From Adiantum capillus-veneris (lineage: Eukaryota > Streptophyta > Polypodiopsida > Polypodiales > Pteridaceae): a DNA stretch of 64,000 nt. The stretch covers positions 58,756,753-58,820,752 of the forward strand of contig CM043959.1 in the NCBI GenBank assembly GCA_014529385.2. The letters run 5' to 3'. Shown piece after piece: positions 1 through 12,136 of the stretch. The notes under the pieces were generated by a model that was not told the origin of the DNA, ran no database searches, and saw only the letters and a program-made list of their open reading frames with translations. The first letter of the stretch is position 1. Each line of letters starts with the position of its first letter. A program made the position numbers and the translations under genes.

Positions 1-456
1 GCTCCGTATTCTGCAACAAAATCGAGTTGCCGAACGTAGAAAGACTTGAGCTATAGATTAACTGGCTCGACGTAAAGACTTTCTTTTAATGTGTGTTGAT
101 GCAGTATAAGAAAATGCACGTGTCATGCAGGTGCGGATATCATTGACTTGGGTGCACAGTCTACATTGCCATTTACCACCAAGTTTATGAGCGAGGAAGA
201 GCTTGCTTGCCTGATACTTGTTGTGGAGGCAATCAAGAAGCTTCCATCCATGGGATCTGTATGCTATGTGCCTGAATGCAGGTACATCATATGGAAAAGA
301 GGGCCTCCTGGGAAGTAGGTGGCGAGGATACTGCATGGACAATAGGAGAAAAATATTGCGCAAGAGCATGCATGAATTCTTGCAACTGTCATCCACACTT
401 CAATGACACTCGTGCCCTTAATTTGTTTGAGGCTATAAGTAGCTAAAGGTATGATA

Positions 457-515
<59 letters not shown>

Positions 516-684
516 GCTTCTTGACACAAAGACTCTTGCAAAACTCTTTCTAAGTAGTCAAGCATTTATTCTATAATTCCTCTTGCGCTCGAACTAAAGT
601 TCGACCCTCATGACCTGGATAGTTTTCAAGTGTCTTGAGCACGATATACCTTATTTTAGCTGAGCATTTAGTCTCTAGCTTCAA

Positions 685-706
685 GGCTCGAACTTAAGTT
701 CGAGCC
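685..706. repeat. Perfect 22-bp palindrome of the satellite (unit 1)
   Basis: The left half GGCTCGAACTT is followed directly by its exact reverse complement. Degenerate versions recur at about 790, 897 and 970 in the same unit. Confidence 0.9.
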
Positions 707-1641
707 ATATGACATGGATGCTTATTTTTCAAGCCTCCTGAGCACTCAAACATGACTTGTTTTAGTTGAACATTTAGTCTTTAGTTTCGGGGATCGAACT
801 TAAGTTCGAGCCTCATGACCCAGATGCTTAGTTTTCAAGCCTTATGAGTACTCAAATATAACTTGTTTTAGTTAAAAATCTAGTCTCAAGATTCAAGGCT
901 CGAACTTAAGCTCGAGCCACATGACACGCAAACTCAATTTTCAAGCCTCATGAGCACTCTAGTAGAACTCATCAAGCTCAAACTTAAGTTCAAGCCTCAT
1001 GACACGGACACTCACTTTTCAGGCCCCATGACCACTCTAGTAGAACAATTTCTATTTAGAAACTATCTTGAAGGGTTTGTATCTCACAAGATTTGAATTG
1101 AGTCTTCATGCGGTCCAAACTTGTTTTTTTGTCTTATCATCGAAGGACTCAATTTGTAAGCATCATGAACACTCTAGTAGGATTCTTCCAAGCTAGAATC
1201 CATCTAGAAGAGCCCTATATCATGAGGTTTGACTCTCATTGCTAGAGACACATGCAAAACTTTTTCAAGTTGAAATCCAGCTTTAAACATCTATGATGCA
1301 TGAGGCCCTTGACCCTCATGCCCTTGATACTCAATTATAAATCCTCATGAGAACTCTAGGAGGAAGAGATTGCTTTCTTGATACCTGTTGTGGAGGCAAT
1401 TTAGAAGCTTCTATCCATGCAATTTGTATGGTATGTGCCTGAATGCAGGTACATCATATGGGAAAGAGGGCCACCTGGGAAGTAGGTGGCGAGGATACTG
1501 CATGGACAACAGAAGAAAAATATTGAGCAAGCGCATGCATCCGTGCCTGCAACTGGCATCCATGCTTGCCACATCCTACAAAGGCAGTGACACTCATGCC
1601 CTTAATTTTTTTGAGGGCATAAGTAGCTCAAGGTATGATCT

Positions 1642-1675
<34 letters not shown>

Positions 1676-1947
1676 GCTTCTTGAAACAAAGACTCTTGCA
1701 AAACTCTTTCTAAGTAGTCGAGCATTTATTCTATTCCTCTTGGATTCAAACTAAAGTTTAACCCTCATGACCTGGATAGTTTTCAAGCATCTTGAGCATG
1801 ATATACCTTATTTTAGTTGAGCATTTAGTCTCTAGCTTCAAGGCTCAAACTTAAGTTCGAGCCTCATGACATGGATGTTTATTTTTCAAGCCTCATGATC
1901 ACTCAAAAATGACTTGTTTTAGTTGAGCATTTAGTCTCTAGTTTCAG

Positions 1948-1969
1948 GGCTCGAACTTAAGTTCGAGCC
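1948..1969. repeat. Perfect 22-bp palindrome of the satellite (unit 2)
   Basis: Identical to the palindrome at 685-706. Decayed versions lie near 1842, 2056 and 2137. Confidence 0.9.
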
Positions 1970-3106
1970 TCATGACGTGAATACTTTAGTTTTCAAGCCT
2001 CATGAGTATTCAAAATATAGCTTGTTTTAGTTGAAAATATAGTCTCAAGATTCACGGCTAGAATCTAAGTTCGAGCCTCATGACACAAAAACTCAATTTT
2101 CAAGCCTCATTAGCACTCTAGTAGAACTCATCACGCTCAAACTTAAGTTCAAGCCTCATGATATGGATACTCAATTTTCAAGCCCCATGACCACTCTAGT
2201 AGAAAAATTTCTATCTAGAAATTATTCCGAAGGGTTTGTATCTCACTATATTTGAATTGAGTCTTCATGCAGTCCAAACTTGTTTTTCAGCCTCATCATC
2301 TAATTACTCAATTTGTAAGCATCATGAACACTCTAGTAGGACTCTTTCAAGCTAGAACCCATCTACAAGAGTCCTATCTCATGAGGTTTGAGTCGTATGG
2401 GCCACAAAGAAAAAACTTTTTCCAGCTGAAATCCATCTTTAAACATCTCTGACTCATGAGGCTCTTGACCCTCATGCCCTTGAGACTCAATTATTAATTC
2501 TTATGATAACTCTAGAAGGAAGAGATTGCCTTCTTGATACCTATTGTGGAGGCAATTCGGAAGCTTCCATCCGTGGAATCTTTATGGTATGTGCCTGAAT
2601 GTAGGTACGTCATATAGAAAAGAGGGCCACTTGGGAAGTAGGTGGCAAGGATACTGTTGCATGGACAACAGAAGATAAATATTGAGCAAGAGCATACATG
2701 CGTGCCTACAACTCGCATCCATGCTTGCCACATCCTAAAAATGCAGTGACACTGATGCCCTTAATTTGTTTGAGGGCATAAGTAGCTCAAGGTATGATCT
2801 CTCGTGTCTCTCTCTCTCTCTCTCTCTCTCTCATGCTTCTTGAAACAAAGACTCTTGCAAAACTCTTTCTAAGTAGTCGAGCATTTATTCTATTCCTCTT
2901 GGGTTTGAACTAAAGTTTAAACCTCATGACCTGGATAGTTTTCAAGCATCTTGAGCACGATATACCTTATTTTAGTTGAGCATTTGGTCTCTAGATTCAA
3001 GGCTCGAACTTAAGTTCAAGCCTCATGACATGGATGTTTATTTTTCAAGCCTCGTGATCACTTAAACATGACTTGTTTTAGTTGAGCATTTAGTCTCTAA
3101 TTTAAG

Positions 3107-3128
3107 GGCTCGAACTTAAGTTCGAGCC
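3107..3128. repeat. Perfect 22-bp palindrome of the satellite (unit 3)
   Basis: Identical to the copies at 685 and 1948. Decayed versions lie near 3001, 3213 and 3293. Confidence 0.9.
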
Positions 3129-3405
3129 TCATGACCTGAATGATTAGTTTTCAAGCCTCATGAGTACTCAAATATAACTTGATTTAGTTGAAAATACAGT
3201 CTCAAGATTCGAGGCTAGAACAACTTAAGTTTGAGCCTCATGACACAAAAACTCAATTTTCAAGCCTCATGAGCACTCTGGTAGAACTCATCAGGCTCAA
3301 ATTTAAGTTCAAGCCTCGTGACATGGATACTCAATTTTCAAGCCGCATGACCACTCTTGTGAACAAGTCCAATTTTGTTGCTTATTTTTTTATCCTAGTT
3401 TCTTA

Positions 3406-4800
3406 ACATTGTACTCTTGGATGATGCTTTTGATTCCATTGGCCTCCCCTAAAAGTGTCTTGAATTTGTAGACAATATTTTTTTATTATCAGTGCAATGT
3501 TTGATGAAAGTGCTATTTATTAAAAAGTTACTCATCCTTTTTTTTCCCCATAAAAGTTACTCTTCCTTATCAACGATGTTAAAATCATGCTTCCAAATGA
3601 TTTGTCGTTGCATATACACAAACACAAAAATATATTTGTGTGTTGAAGATATGGCTATGTGTTATGGTTAAATTTATGATACCATCCTCTAATCGCATAG
3701 AGTTGTCTTGAACTAGTAGGCTTGAGCCTCATGCCCACTTGCTAGTTTAATTGAGGCATGTGTGCTCTAGTGAGCTTCAAACCTCCTCTTAATATCCTAC
3801 AGAGCAATAATAAGTGAGGATTGAGTTTAGGTTTGAGTCTCGCATCCATGTGCTAGTGCTTTGAACGAAGTTTGAGTGTCTCCACCTGCTAGTTTAAGCG
3901 ATCTATATGAGGCTCGAACTCAAATTAAATACTCTTCTTAATATCCCACATAGTAGCAACAAGTGAGGCTTGAAATTTTTTAAACTTAAGTTTGAGCCCC
4001 CGGTTCATGTGCTAGTGCTTCAATTTATATGGCCACAAAGGGTCCCCACAAACAACCATGAGGTCAAACTTAACAAAAAATACTGCAATTTCAAATCTCA
4101 TTTTAAACAATGGGACTTGAATAATTCCCAAAATTCCTAAATATGTCTTCCATGCTTCATCCTTTCATTTCTTTCTTGCCTGATCATCCTCTTTTAGACT
4201 GACTTTGTCAGCTGTTGGCTGGTGTGGGTTTTGTTGCATTGGGTATTTTGAAAACATGGGCCAATTCACCAGCTGTTAATTCCAGTGACCTGCCCATTCA
4301 TTATTGTTTTTCCCTTGTTTGCTTGATACTTGGCTAGCACTTGTCGAGTAACTCTCGCATCAAAGGGTAATGCATCAACTTCCACCACTACCTCTAGATG
4401 CCATAATCTTAACAAGGCCTATTCCTTTTCTTGACACATATATTAAGAAATGTTTCTATGTGCTACTACTGCTAGTGCTTCAGCTATAGAAGCCTTCAAA
4501 CTCTTTGCTTCTATATACATGGTGTCTAATGTCTCTTACATCTCCTCTGACATTTTCTGTCTGCACATACACGAATTAATTGAATAGGTTTGTGTGAAAG
4601 AAGACGTACTTGTAGTAGTAAAGGACTCATGTACAAAGAACAATGAGGGGTTTTGAGTAGCATTGCTGCAACTGTTGAGGGAGTGGGTGTATGTAGCAAA
4701 GCAGTTTTTTGCTATGCGCTTGAGGAGATGTCTATAGGTGGCGACGCAAATGGCACAGGAGGATGTGAGTAAAGTGAGTGAGGATGGGTGCACCCTTTCC
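3406..4800. other. Non-coding stretch with degraded short repeats
   Basis: No convincing gene is seen. Between about 3710 and 4020 a short phrase around 'catgtgctagtgctt' and 'cttgagcctcatg' recurs three or four times, which resembles a worn relative of the neighbouring satellite. The right part may belong to the 3' LTR of the minus-strand element 1. Confidence 0.4.
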
Positions 4801-4809
4801 ATATTTATA
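4801..4809 (-). promoter_or_regulatory. Possible TATA box of element 1 3' LTR
   Basis: On the minus strand the sequence reads TATAAATAT, about 130 nt downstream of a possible LTR start at 4940. That start (TGCCGCAATC on the minus strand) follows an A-rich tract that could be a polypurine tract. No matching 5' LTR was found beyond 10.2 kb, so LTR identity is inference only. Confidence 0.3.
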
Positions 4810-5039
4810 CACACACGCACCATGAATGCACGACTCCTTGGTTGTCTTAAAATTATGCACACCGTTTGTGTCGTGTCACTCATACATTGGTCCATTAAAA
4901 TCATTATTATTGACAAGATCCTTTTTGTGATTGCGGCATTTTTTTTTTTTTAATGACCATTAGGTGACGTGACTAAATTGTCCCATTGGTTTTGAATTGA
5001 CTTATTGGGTTTGGGACCTGTGTGAATGTGGTCTGATTG

Positions 5040-6217
5040 TTGGAAAAAATTGGCGTGCCATCAATCTTCACTACTTTTGGAGCTGACTCGAATGGTGTGA
5101 TATGAAACAAATCCAAGGTTTCATCTTCTGATTCAGGTAGTACCTTTGGTACTAGTTCTATTAGGATTTCTTTTGTCCTGGCATAGTATAACTTGATCTT
5201 GGTCCCATTGTATACTCATGGCAACAAAAATCTTGATAAATCTTTGAGCCTTATTGTACCATTGGGGAACATCCAATCTACGTCATAGGGTCCTGACCAA
5301 GCTACCTTCAAATTTGATTTCTTTGGTCCCAAATTGGATTGGTAAAGAAGTACCCTTCTTGAATTCTGTGACCTTAATCTTACTATCATGCTAGTGCTTT
5401 CTCTTTTGCTACACTACTTCCTATTCCAGCATCGTCCTCTGTCTAATTTTCATCCAGTTGTAAAAGCTCATTCAATCTCTTCTTTAGATTTTGATTAAAG
5501 TCCATTTCATATTCAACTGCCACTCTTAGACTGGGAATAGAAAATTCCATCGGGACTACTGCCTTTGTTCCATATACCATTCTGAAAGGGGTCATACTAG
5601 TAGTGACCTTGTAGGAAGTTCTAGAAGCCCATAAGGCTATCTGAAGTTTAGTGTCCCACTTGTGTGTCTCCTTATAAACTATCTTGGTCAAGAGGGTCTT
5701 CATAGTTTTATTACTGCTCTCTACTTGGCCATTACAACTGGGATAATACGGTGTGTATTTTTGATGCTTTACTAAAAACATCTCAGTCAGTATATGAATT
5801 GTTTCATTGATAAAGTGCTTCCCCTATCTTGATACTATTTCTACTCGGTGTCCATATTTGTATATGATGTTGTCTTATAAAAATGTCCCACATGCTAACA
5901 TAACAAGCGGCCATAATCATATAATTGTTCTTTCTTGGAGTTACCTTTTTGAATGGCCCCATAAAATTTAGACCCCATTTCATGAAAATTCCTACTGGAC
6001 ATACTAGAGTCAGTGGTGTCATATTAGCTATTGTTGGCCTTCCCATTCTCTGACAAATGTCACATGTTTTATAGAAAGCTTTGACATCGGCCATCATAGT
6101 CTGCCACCATAGTCTTGCCTGGAGAACCTTCTTGTATGTGATGTCAATGGAAAAGTGTCCTCTTGCATCTCCATTATGAGCTTCAATTATTACCTCCATT
6201 CGTCCCCTCATTGGCAC
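5040..6217 (-). pseudogene. Integrase of element 1 (decayed)
   Basis: Integrase would join element cDNA to chromosomal DNA. Read leftwards from 6217, an H2C2-type zinc-binding region comes first, ending in CDICQRMGRP. The core follows, then a C-terminal domain with PNGTIRLKDL near 5250. The first catalytic Asp of the DDE triad is replaced by Asn (WGLNFMGPF, about 5965). The region of the second Asp near 5830 holds a stop and a frameshift. The final Glu survives in NGQVESSNK, just right of the WDTKLQIALWASRTS block. The protein is therefore dead both by frame and by chemistry. No chromodomain follows. Confidence 0.85.
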
Positions 6218-6410
6218 ACATCATTGTGATCCAATAGTGATCCAAAAATGATGGTGAATTTTAGACTTTTTATGATGAGTTCCTTTTTCTTACTCTGGAA
6301 CTAGTAGTTGAAAACTTTCCTAGCTGAAGAAAATCATAAACATATTGCCTTTCTAGTACTAGCTCCTCTTTAGTTGTAGTCTAAAACAACTCAACATCTA
6401 CTTTCTCATC

Positions 6411-6830
6411 TCATAATGAAGTTTTTGAACAACCCTTTGTAGTTCTCAAACGGAAATCAGCCCCACAGTGTGTTTTCCCTAGCTTGTGGAAAATCTTGAA
6501 TTCAAACTCCATTAAAAAAATCATCCATGTGATTAGCCTTCCTTCTATAATAACCTTGTTGAATAAAAAAAATAAAGCCTGATGATCTACATAGAAGTGA
6601 AATAGTTTTCCCACTAGACTGTGTCTCAATTTGGTAGCATTGAATACCATTCCCAATGCTTCTCTTTCATTGGTAGAGTATCCTTGTTCAACAGTAATGA
6701 ACATGTGACTGGCAAAGTAGACCAGGTAGTCTGTCTTCCCATAAGGCTGGGCCACTATAGCTCCCACTTCCATCCCAGAAGCATCTACATGTACATGGAA
6801 AATCACATCTCAATTAGATTGGCAAAGTAA
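6411..6830 (-). pseudogene. RNase H of element 1
   Basis: This is a Ty3/gypsy RNase H domain, which removes the RNA strand of the RNA-DNA hybrid made during reverse transcription. One open stretch keeps the expected acidic residues in order: HVDASG near the start, STNEREAL about 45 residues later, and FYVDHQAL about 25 residues after that. The tail resembles the segment that normally carries the last Asp (KTHCGADFRLR). It is separated from the reverse transcriptase by a frame break. The domain alone looks fairly well preserved, but it is not joined to an intact polyprotein. Confidence 0.85.
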
Positions 6831-6869
6831 TGGCTTCCTGCTAATCACATCCTTTTAAGCACTAGAAAC

Positions 6870-7680
6870 TCTAGTCACATTCTTCAGTCCAGATAAAATT
6901 GTTCCCTTTCTTGGTTAATTCATATAAAGGTAGTGCCTTAGTTGCAAACATATGAACAAAGCTCCTGTAGAAGTTTATGTATCCCAGAAACAAACTCAAT
7001 TTAGACACTGTTGTAGGCCCTTTGGCATGTTGAATGCACTTGATCTTATCGTTTACCATTTCAATCCTATTTCTGGACACTATATGCAAAAGTTGTCCCT
7101 TCTAAACCATAAATACTAGGTTGAAGGGGTTTTAGATAGATTCTCTTTTCTCTACACCTCTCAAAAACCATCTCAAGAAATGATAAATGTGTTTCTTCAG
7201 AGGAGAATATAGTAAAATCATCAATAAAAATAGCCAAGAACTTATGCAAATACTTGTTGACAATATCCATCATACATCCCTGAAAGGTTGTTGTAGCATT
7301 GATAGCCCAAAAGGAATTATCGGATACATAAAGGCTTTGTCCTCTGTCTTTAGGTGCAATTCTAAGTTGATTGTAGCCATTATATCCATCCACAAAACTA
7401 TACATTTTGAGGCCTGCAATGTCATAAGACATCATATTTGTAAAGGGAAATGAAAAGGATCTTTGATTGTGTGTGAGAGTCAACTTCTTATAGTCCACAT
7501 ATACCCTTAACTTCCCATTCTTTAGGTACCACCACTATGGGAAAGAGCTAGTCACTGCTTGCGACTTCTGTGATGGACCCAGCTTTGAGAAAATTATCAA
7601 TCTCTTCTTTCACTTTCTAGGCATAGTTGGGGTATATCGTGAACCTTTGTAATCTGACTGTTCTGACATCTGGCTTTAGT
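6870..7680 (-). pseudogene. Reverse transcriptase of element 1
   Basis: The reverse transcriptase domain runs leftwards from about 7680. The N-terminal block (KVKEEIDNFLKAGSI, then VVVPKKNG- and RVYVDYKKL-like segments) is split by stops near 7500-7620. The palm follows with SFVDGYNGYNQLRIA. The catalytic YxDD-type motif is FIDDF within KFLAIFIDDFTIFSS and keeps both aspartates. The thumb/connection segment is in LSLFLGYINFYRSFV (about 6990). At least one stop and two frame changes interrupt it, so no functional enzyme can be made. The family assignment is secure; the clade within gypsy is not. Confidence 0.88.
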
Positions 7681-8345
7681 GATATCCAATGTTGACTTAC
7701 CTTTGGATCCACTCTTTTCAGATCTGTGTGTTCGTAAGCAAATCATCTATGTACTTTTGGAATAGTTCCTTGGATTTCTTCTTAATCTACGGCTTTAGAT
7801 GCTTGTTGATTTTGATCATTCTGGGTTTTTATTTTGAGACGAGATTAAACTCCTCCACTTCTTGATCTACTTTGGGCCTCCTCCCTTTTGTTTATCCATG
7901 GATTCAGTTTATTTCTTAGTTTTGATACCAACAACATAATCATTGAATGGATTACTTAATTCTAGAAGGCCATTATGAATCTGTGGTTCTTTAGCTGCTA
8001 AGTTTCCTTCATCAAAATTTGAACTATTATCCCCCTTTGCTCTAAATTTGGGCTGGTCTCTCCCTCTTTTTGGTGCTAGTTGTTCAGCTGGCCATCCGTC
8101 TAGTGGATTGTCTTCTCCCTAGACTTAGTGAACTGGTATGGCTATTGTTTCTTTTGTCTTTCGGCCTGATCTTTATCCATGAGCCCAAAACTAAGATAAA
8201 GTTTTGTCAAAAGAAATATATTCATAGAAGCAAGCATCCCTTCAATTTTCTCAGCTCCATACTTCTTGCATAATTCCTCAGGCCTCAGAGCCTTTTTGTA
8301 GCTCCTGGTATTATCTATCTTGATTTGAATTTATCTATTGGAGCC

Positions 8346-8651
8346 CTAAATGATTAAAGTCTTGTTTGCATAATCATGGATAGCCCCAAAAATTTTGAGC
8401 CAAGGTCTTCCTAAAAACATCTCATAGGATCCTTGCACATCTAATACTAGAAAAATAGTTTTAAACTTCTCATTCCCTACCCTGATCTGTATATGCTCAA
8501 TGATTCTCGTAGCTTGGACTACTCTATGGTCGGCCATTCTAAATCTGAATAGGGTTGGTTTCGTCTTAGCTATCCCCAACTTTTGGCTCAGATGCTTCCC
8601 GAGGATGCTCACTCCCGCTCCCCAATCCAAAATTACTCCAGGAAATGGTTC
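8346..8651 (-). pseudogene. Aspartic protease of element 1
   Basis: This is a retropepsin-like domain that would cut the polyprotein. Read leftwards it has VILDWGAGVSIL, where the family normally shows D[ST]G, so the middle residue is Trp. A flap-like middle part and the C-terminal hallmark YEMFLGRPWLK follow. The catalytic Asp is kept, but the altered DWG and the absence of a continuous frame to gag or RT make activity unlikely. The ~600 nt between it and the RT carry only degraded linker. Confidence 0.75.
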
Positions 8652-8989
8652 CCATTTCTTCCTGATCTTGTAGTATATCTAAATTACTATAACCTCGTCA
8701 TCTCAAATGGCTGCTAAAATTCCATCGCTCTCGCTTCACCTTCACCTTTTCTCTTTTGTCTGATAAAATTTATAGCTACTGATAATGTTCGTATGATATC
8801 GTCCAATTTGACTGTCAATTTCTATATACTTTTGCAGAATTTGACATAAATCTCATCTTGTGAACTGTTGTCAAAATTGGAAGATTTTTTCTCAGTATCT
8901 TCACAATTCCATTTTGCTCCTTTGCTGGCGAATGGATGAACCTAAGACAAGCCCTCTGATTGGCCCTCCTTCAGTTCATCTTCATTCAA

Positions 8990-10170
8990 GTCTGCTTTGA
9001 ATTGCTATACCTCATTGGCCAGGCTTTGTACTGCAGATAGCATGGACTCACCTAGTCTAGATGCTAACTTCTCCTTCTGGACTTCTAAAGATTGGGGTGG
9101 TAGTTTCTGAATTGTCCAAGATTTAGAATATTTTGGATCTTTTGGCATCTTCTTGGCCAGGTTTTTAGTGATCTTTTTTGCAATTTCCCTCTGCTCGTTC
9201 CATTCATCCACCCACTACCTTCTCTTTACCCGTAGCCTTCTAGCCCGCTCTTTGATGGTCCCACTTTTTAGTTTCAATAGTCTGTTTGTCCTCCTTCTTA
9301 TTTGGGATCTCTTCAATGACTACACCTTTGCTTCTGGTTACCACCCTGACTTGCACTGGTTCAGGTGCCTTCTGGTTCCGGGTAGGTCACCTAATAAAAA
9401 TGTAACCTATCACGTGAGTTCAACAGAAGGGTATTTAAAGTTATTGAAACTTACAGAAATATATATACAGAAGGGCATTATTTTTTCAAATTTGAAAAAA
9501 ACTTACAAATTTTATAAAAAAAGGATACATTATATTCTTAACAAAATTCACAGATGAGGGGTTTTACAAACATGTCTTGAACGCACGTGATATGGTAGTT
9601 TTACACATAGTGAACCCCCCGAGCTTCTGGTCATTAGTCTCTGGCTTCACACCTTCTGGGAATTGTGTTGTAAAGTGGCCATACTTGCCGCATGTGTAGC
9701 AGTTCAGGTTTCATGTTTCATAATTTCCTTATACTCTACCTCCACCAGTGCTACCTCGGTGTCCTCCACTGCCAGTATCAGTACCCCTAGTACTTGTACT
9801 GGATTCATTTTCTTTGGACCCATCAGCCCCTTCTACAGTGACTGCTTTCGGATTTGTTAGTGCTATCATTGATAACTCCTTACCTGTCTTGAAGTGATGA
9901 ATTCTTATTCCATAGTTATTCCATACATGAACATAGGCTTTATAGTAAGTGCACTAAGAACATTCATCAGTCCTATGATCCTTGGATCTGCACTTTGAAC
10001 ATCAGATTTTTGTCTTCTTGTCTGAAGGTCATGTCTTTGTGATTCCCGTGATTTTCTTTGACATTTCCTCCAGTCTTCTAGTCCATGACCCTTTCTTGTT
10101 TCCCTTTCCCTTATCGTCTAATTCACTTTCAGATGAAGTTGAGCTGGTGCTTGAACTAGAATCCTCTTGA
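8990..10170 (-). pseudogene. gag of element 1, interrupted by a MITE
   Basis: Gag would bind and package element RNA. From the right there is a Ser/Glu-rich stretch (about 10100-10170), then two zinc knuckles. Knuckle 1 (9960-10001) is a perfect CX2CX4HX4C. Knuckle 2 (9660-9701, CYTCGKYGHF...) has the last Cys replaced by Phe. A gap at 9377-9623 is an inserted MITE. On either side the same frame resumes with a PVQV-VTRSKG segment, a spacer type common between gag and protease in plant gypsy elements. Stops flank knuckle 1, so it is a pseudogene. Confidence 0.8.
9369..9631. mobile_element. 247-bp hAT-like MITE with 8-bp target duplication
   Basis: The insert (9377-9623) is flanked by direct copies of CTTCTGGT (9369-9376 and 9624-9631). 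Its ends are imperfect inverted repeats: 'gggtaggtcac' near the left end and the complement of 'gtgaaccccccgag' at the right end. Deeper inverted similarity includes 'tatcacgtg.gttcaa', so the inverted repeat reaches about 45 bp. It has no coding capacity and is AT-rich. Conceptually removing the insert with one target copy rejoins the gag frame, which confirms the limits. The 8-bp duplication fits the hAT superfamily; the end sequences are not diagnostic. Confidence 0.8.
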
Positions 10171-10200
10171 GTAGAAGGCTCACTCTCATTGGATTGTCTT

Positions 10201-11530
10201 CTTTTATGCCCCTTTTCTTTTATTGGGTTTGTAAAAAAATTGCATGTTAAAAAAATCCCAACTTGGTATAGATTGCGATTTCATTCTACACTTGAAGAAA
10301 TATCCGATGATGGGTCACATTAAGGGGTTTTAGTTCATGTCATAATAGAATGTTAGTATACATTTCTCCACTATATATGTCCAATCTATTCTCTAAGTTA
10401 GATTTTCCTATAATGTGTGTTTATAAGAGTTTAAATGTGATAAAATTATACATTCACGTTCTATTTTCAAAGCCCTATCCAATGAGAGACTGGTTTAGAA
10501 TCTTGTTTAGAATCAACAACCATGATATTACATTATTATTTTAGGACATGGCAAGAGAACGCCTTTGAGTAGCAATCCATCGTCTAGAAAAATACATTAC
10601 ATGAGCGCATCATGTACACTCAATTGACATATGTACATTTTTTACTTAAGTATTGAATGCAAAGGACCAAAGAGTTTCATCATTGCTAGCATGAGATCCT
10701 TGGTCTTCCTCCGAATAACCCTTGCATTGGAGTTGGCTTTCTACATAGGAAATGCAATAATCTTGAATCATACTTTAACATTTTGAAGAATCTTCAATTT
10801 TCTCTTGTCTCCTAGATGGTGCAAGTTGCTTTACATCCCTAATAGTATTATGCTCATAGGAGGCATTGACACAATGATAACCTCATTTGAATCATGTAGC
10901 CCTTCCTAATACTACTTAGGGAAGAACTGAAAGGGTTATCAATGCCTATAAGAGGAATTTTTTTCTTTTTAAATTGCACAAAATATTAACTTTTTGTCTC
11001 TAAATCAATCAATGGACTAGTTTTCACCTTACATTTGGCCCCTTGAGCATGCAAGTTTCTTTGCACCTCTTATATTAGTATACCTTGAAGGGGTTGATAT
11101 GATAACCTTACTAGAATCATGTGGTCAATTGGCAAACGAAACTAGAGATATCAATGTGTTGGAAGGACTATCCATCATTGAAAGAACATATTATAGTTTA
11201 TGTTTTTTTTTTCAAATTCCTCGACATTTCTAAATTTCTTGTAAATTCTACCAGAACTACACAACACCCCTCTATTTTGCATTGAGTCAACATATTATCA
11301 CACATGGTTGTCACATTCCATGGATTCTAGATGGCAATGGAAGAAGAAGGCATACCTTTTTGGGAAACTCTCAAGAATTTTTTTTGAGAATGATGTGTTG
11401 GTACAAGGCAAGAAAAATGAACATGTGTACTCGTCCACTAAACCTAGATTTTTCTCTAGCATTGGTGTCTATACAATGGAGAGCAAGCACTCTTTCTGCA
11501 ACCTCTGGGCTTGCTGATTGAGGTTGCTAG
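10201..11530. other. Non-coding stretch between elements 1 and 2
   Basis: I see no gene. Two diverged copies of a ~210-bp phrase, around 'gataacctcatttgaatcatgtag' and 'gataaccttactagaatcatgtgg', lie near 10840-10960 and 11050-11170. The stretch could hold the 5' LTR or leader of element 1, but no matching 3' copy was found. Confidence 0.4.
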
Positions 11531-11708
11531 TGACGGCCAGCTTTCAAAGCCGTGGTCGTGGGAACAAACCTCATTTGAGGGGAGCATGAAATATTAAAAA
11601 AATGTTTCTTTTTGTGGGTTCCTGCATGCCACCACCCCCTCCTTGCCAACAGAGGGGCCGCCCCCTCCCCCCCCTTGGCACCACCCCCTCCCTCTCCTCC
11701 ATTACAGT

Positions 11709-11796
<88 letters not shown>

Positions 11797-11866
11797 TCTC
11801 TCTTTCTCTCTCTCCCCAGCCTGGCGCCACCCTCTCTCTCTCACCCTCCATTATCAAATTAATGGC

Positions 11867-11957
<91 letters not shown>

Positions 11958-12038
11958 CCCCCACTCTTGCTCTTGCTCCATTTCTCATCCTCGTTCTCTC
12001 TCACTTTCTTTCTCTCTCTCCTTCTCTGTGTAGAGACA

Positions 12039-12136
<98 letters not shown>

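Larger units (their letters stand above)
193..3405. repeat. Tandem satellite array, three ~1.16-kb units
   Basis: Three head-to-tail units start at about 193, 1360 and 2516 (periods 1167 and 1156; the third ends near 3405). Each opens with a block ending in a (CT)n tract (461-513, 1645-1673, about 2805-2832). Four or five ~105-bp subrepeats follow, each built round a palindrome and the phrase 'aagcctcatga'. Short ORFs in the opening block occur in each unit but are not kept in one frame, so I do not call them genes. The units differ by scattered substitutions and small indels. Confidence 0.9.
4940..10200 (-). mobile_element. Element 1: decayed Ty3/gypsy retrotransposon
   Basis: Read on the minus strand the order is gag with zinc knuckles, protease, reverse transcriptase, RNase H, integrase, which is the Ty3/gypsy (Metaviridae-type) order. 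RNase H is followed within ~200 nt by the integrase zinc finger, so there is no room for a second RNase H, unlike elements 2 and 3. No chromodomain is seen after integrase. Stops and frameshifts are frequent. Its LTRs were not identified with confidence; the left limit is a guess from a possible polypurine tract and the right limit is where Ser/Glu-rich gag-like coding fades. Confidence 0.85.

Noticed and set aside
685-3320. Regularly spaced palindromic repeats resembling a CRISPR array
   Set aside because: The sequence between the palindromes is itself repeated, so there are no unique spacers. No cas-like gene is present and the context is a plant genome, so this is a satellite.
4536-4916. 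126-codon minus-strand open frame
   Set aside because: It has low-complexity Ser/Thr-rich content and overlaps the possible LTR promoter of element 1. There is no homologue elsewhere in the window.
9153-9557. 134-codon plus-strand open frame
   Set aside because: It overlaps the minus-strand gag of element 1 and the MITE; it is a shadow frame with no domain.
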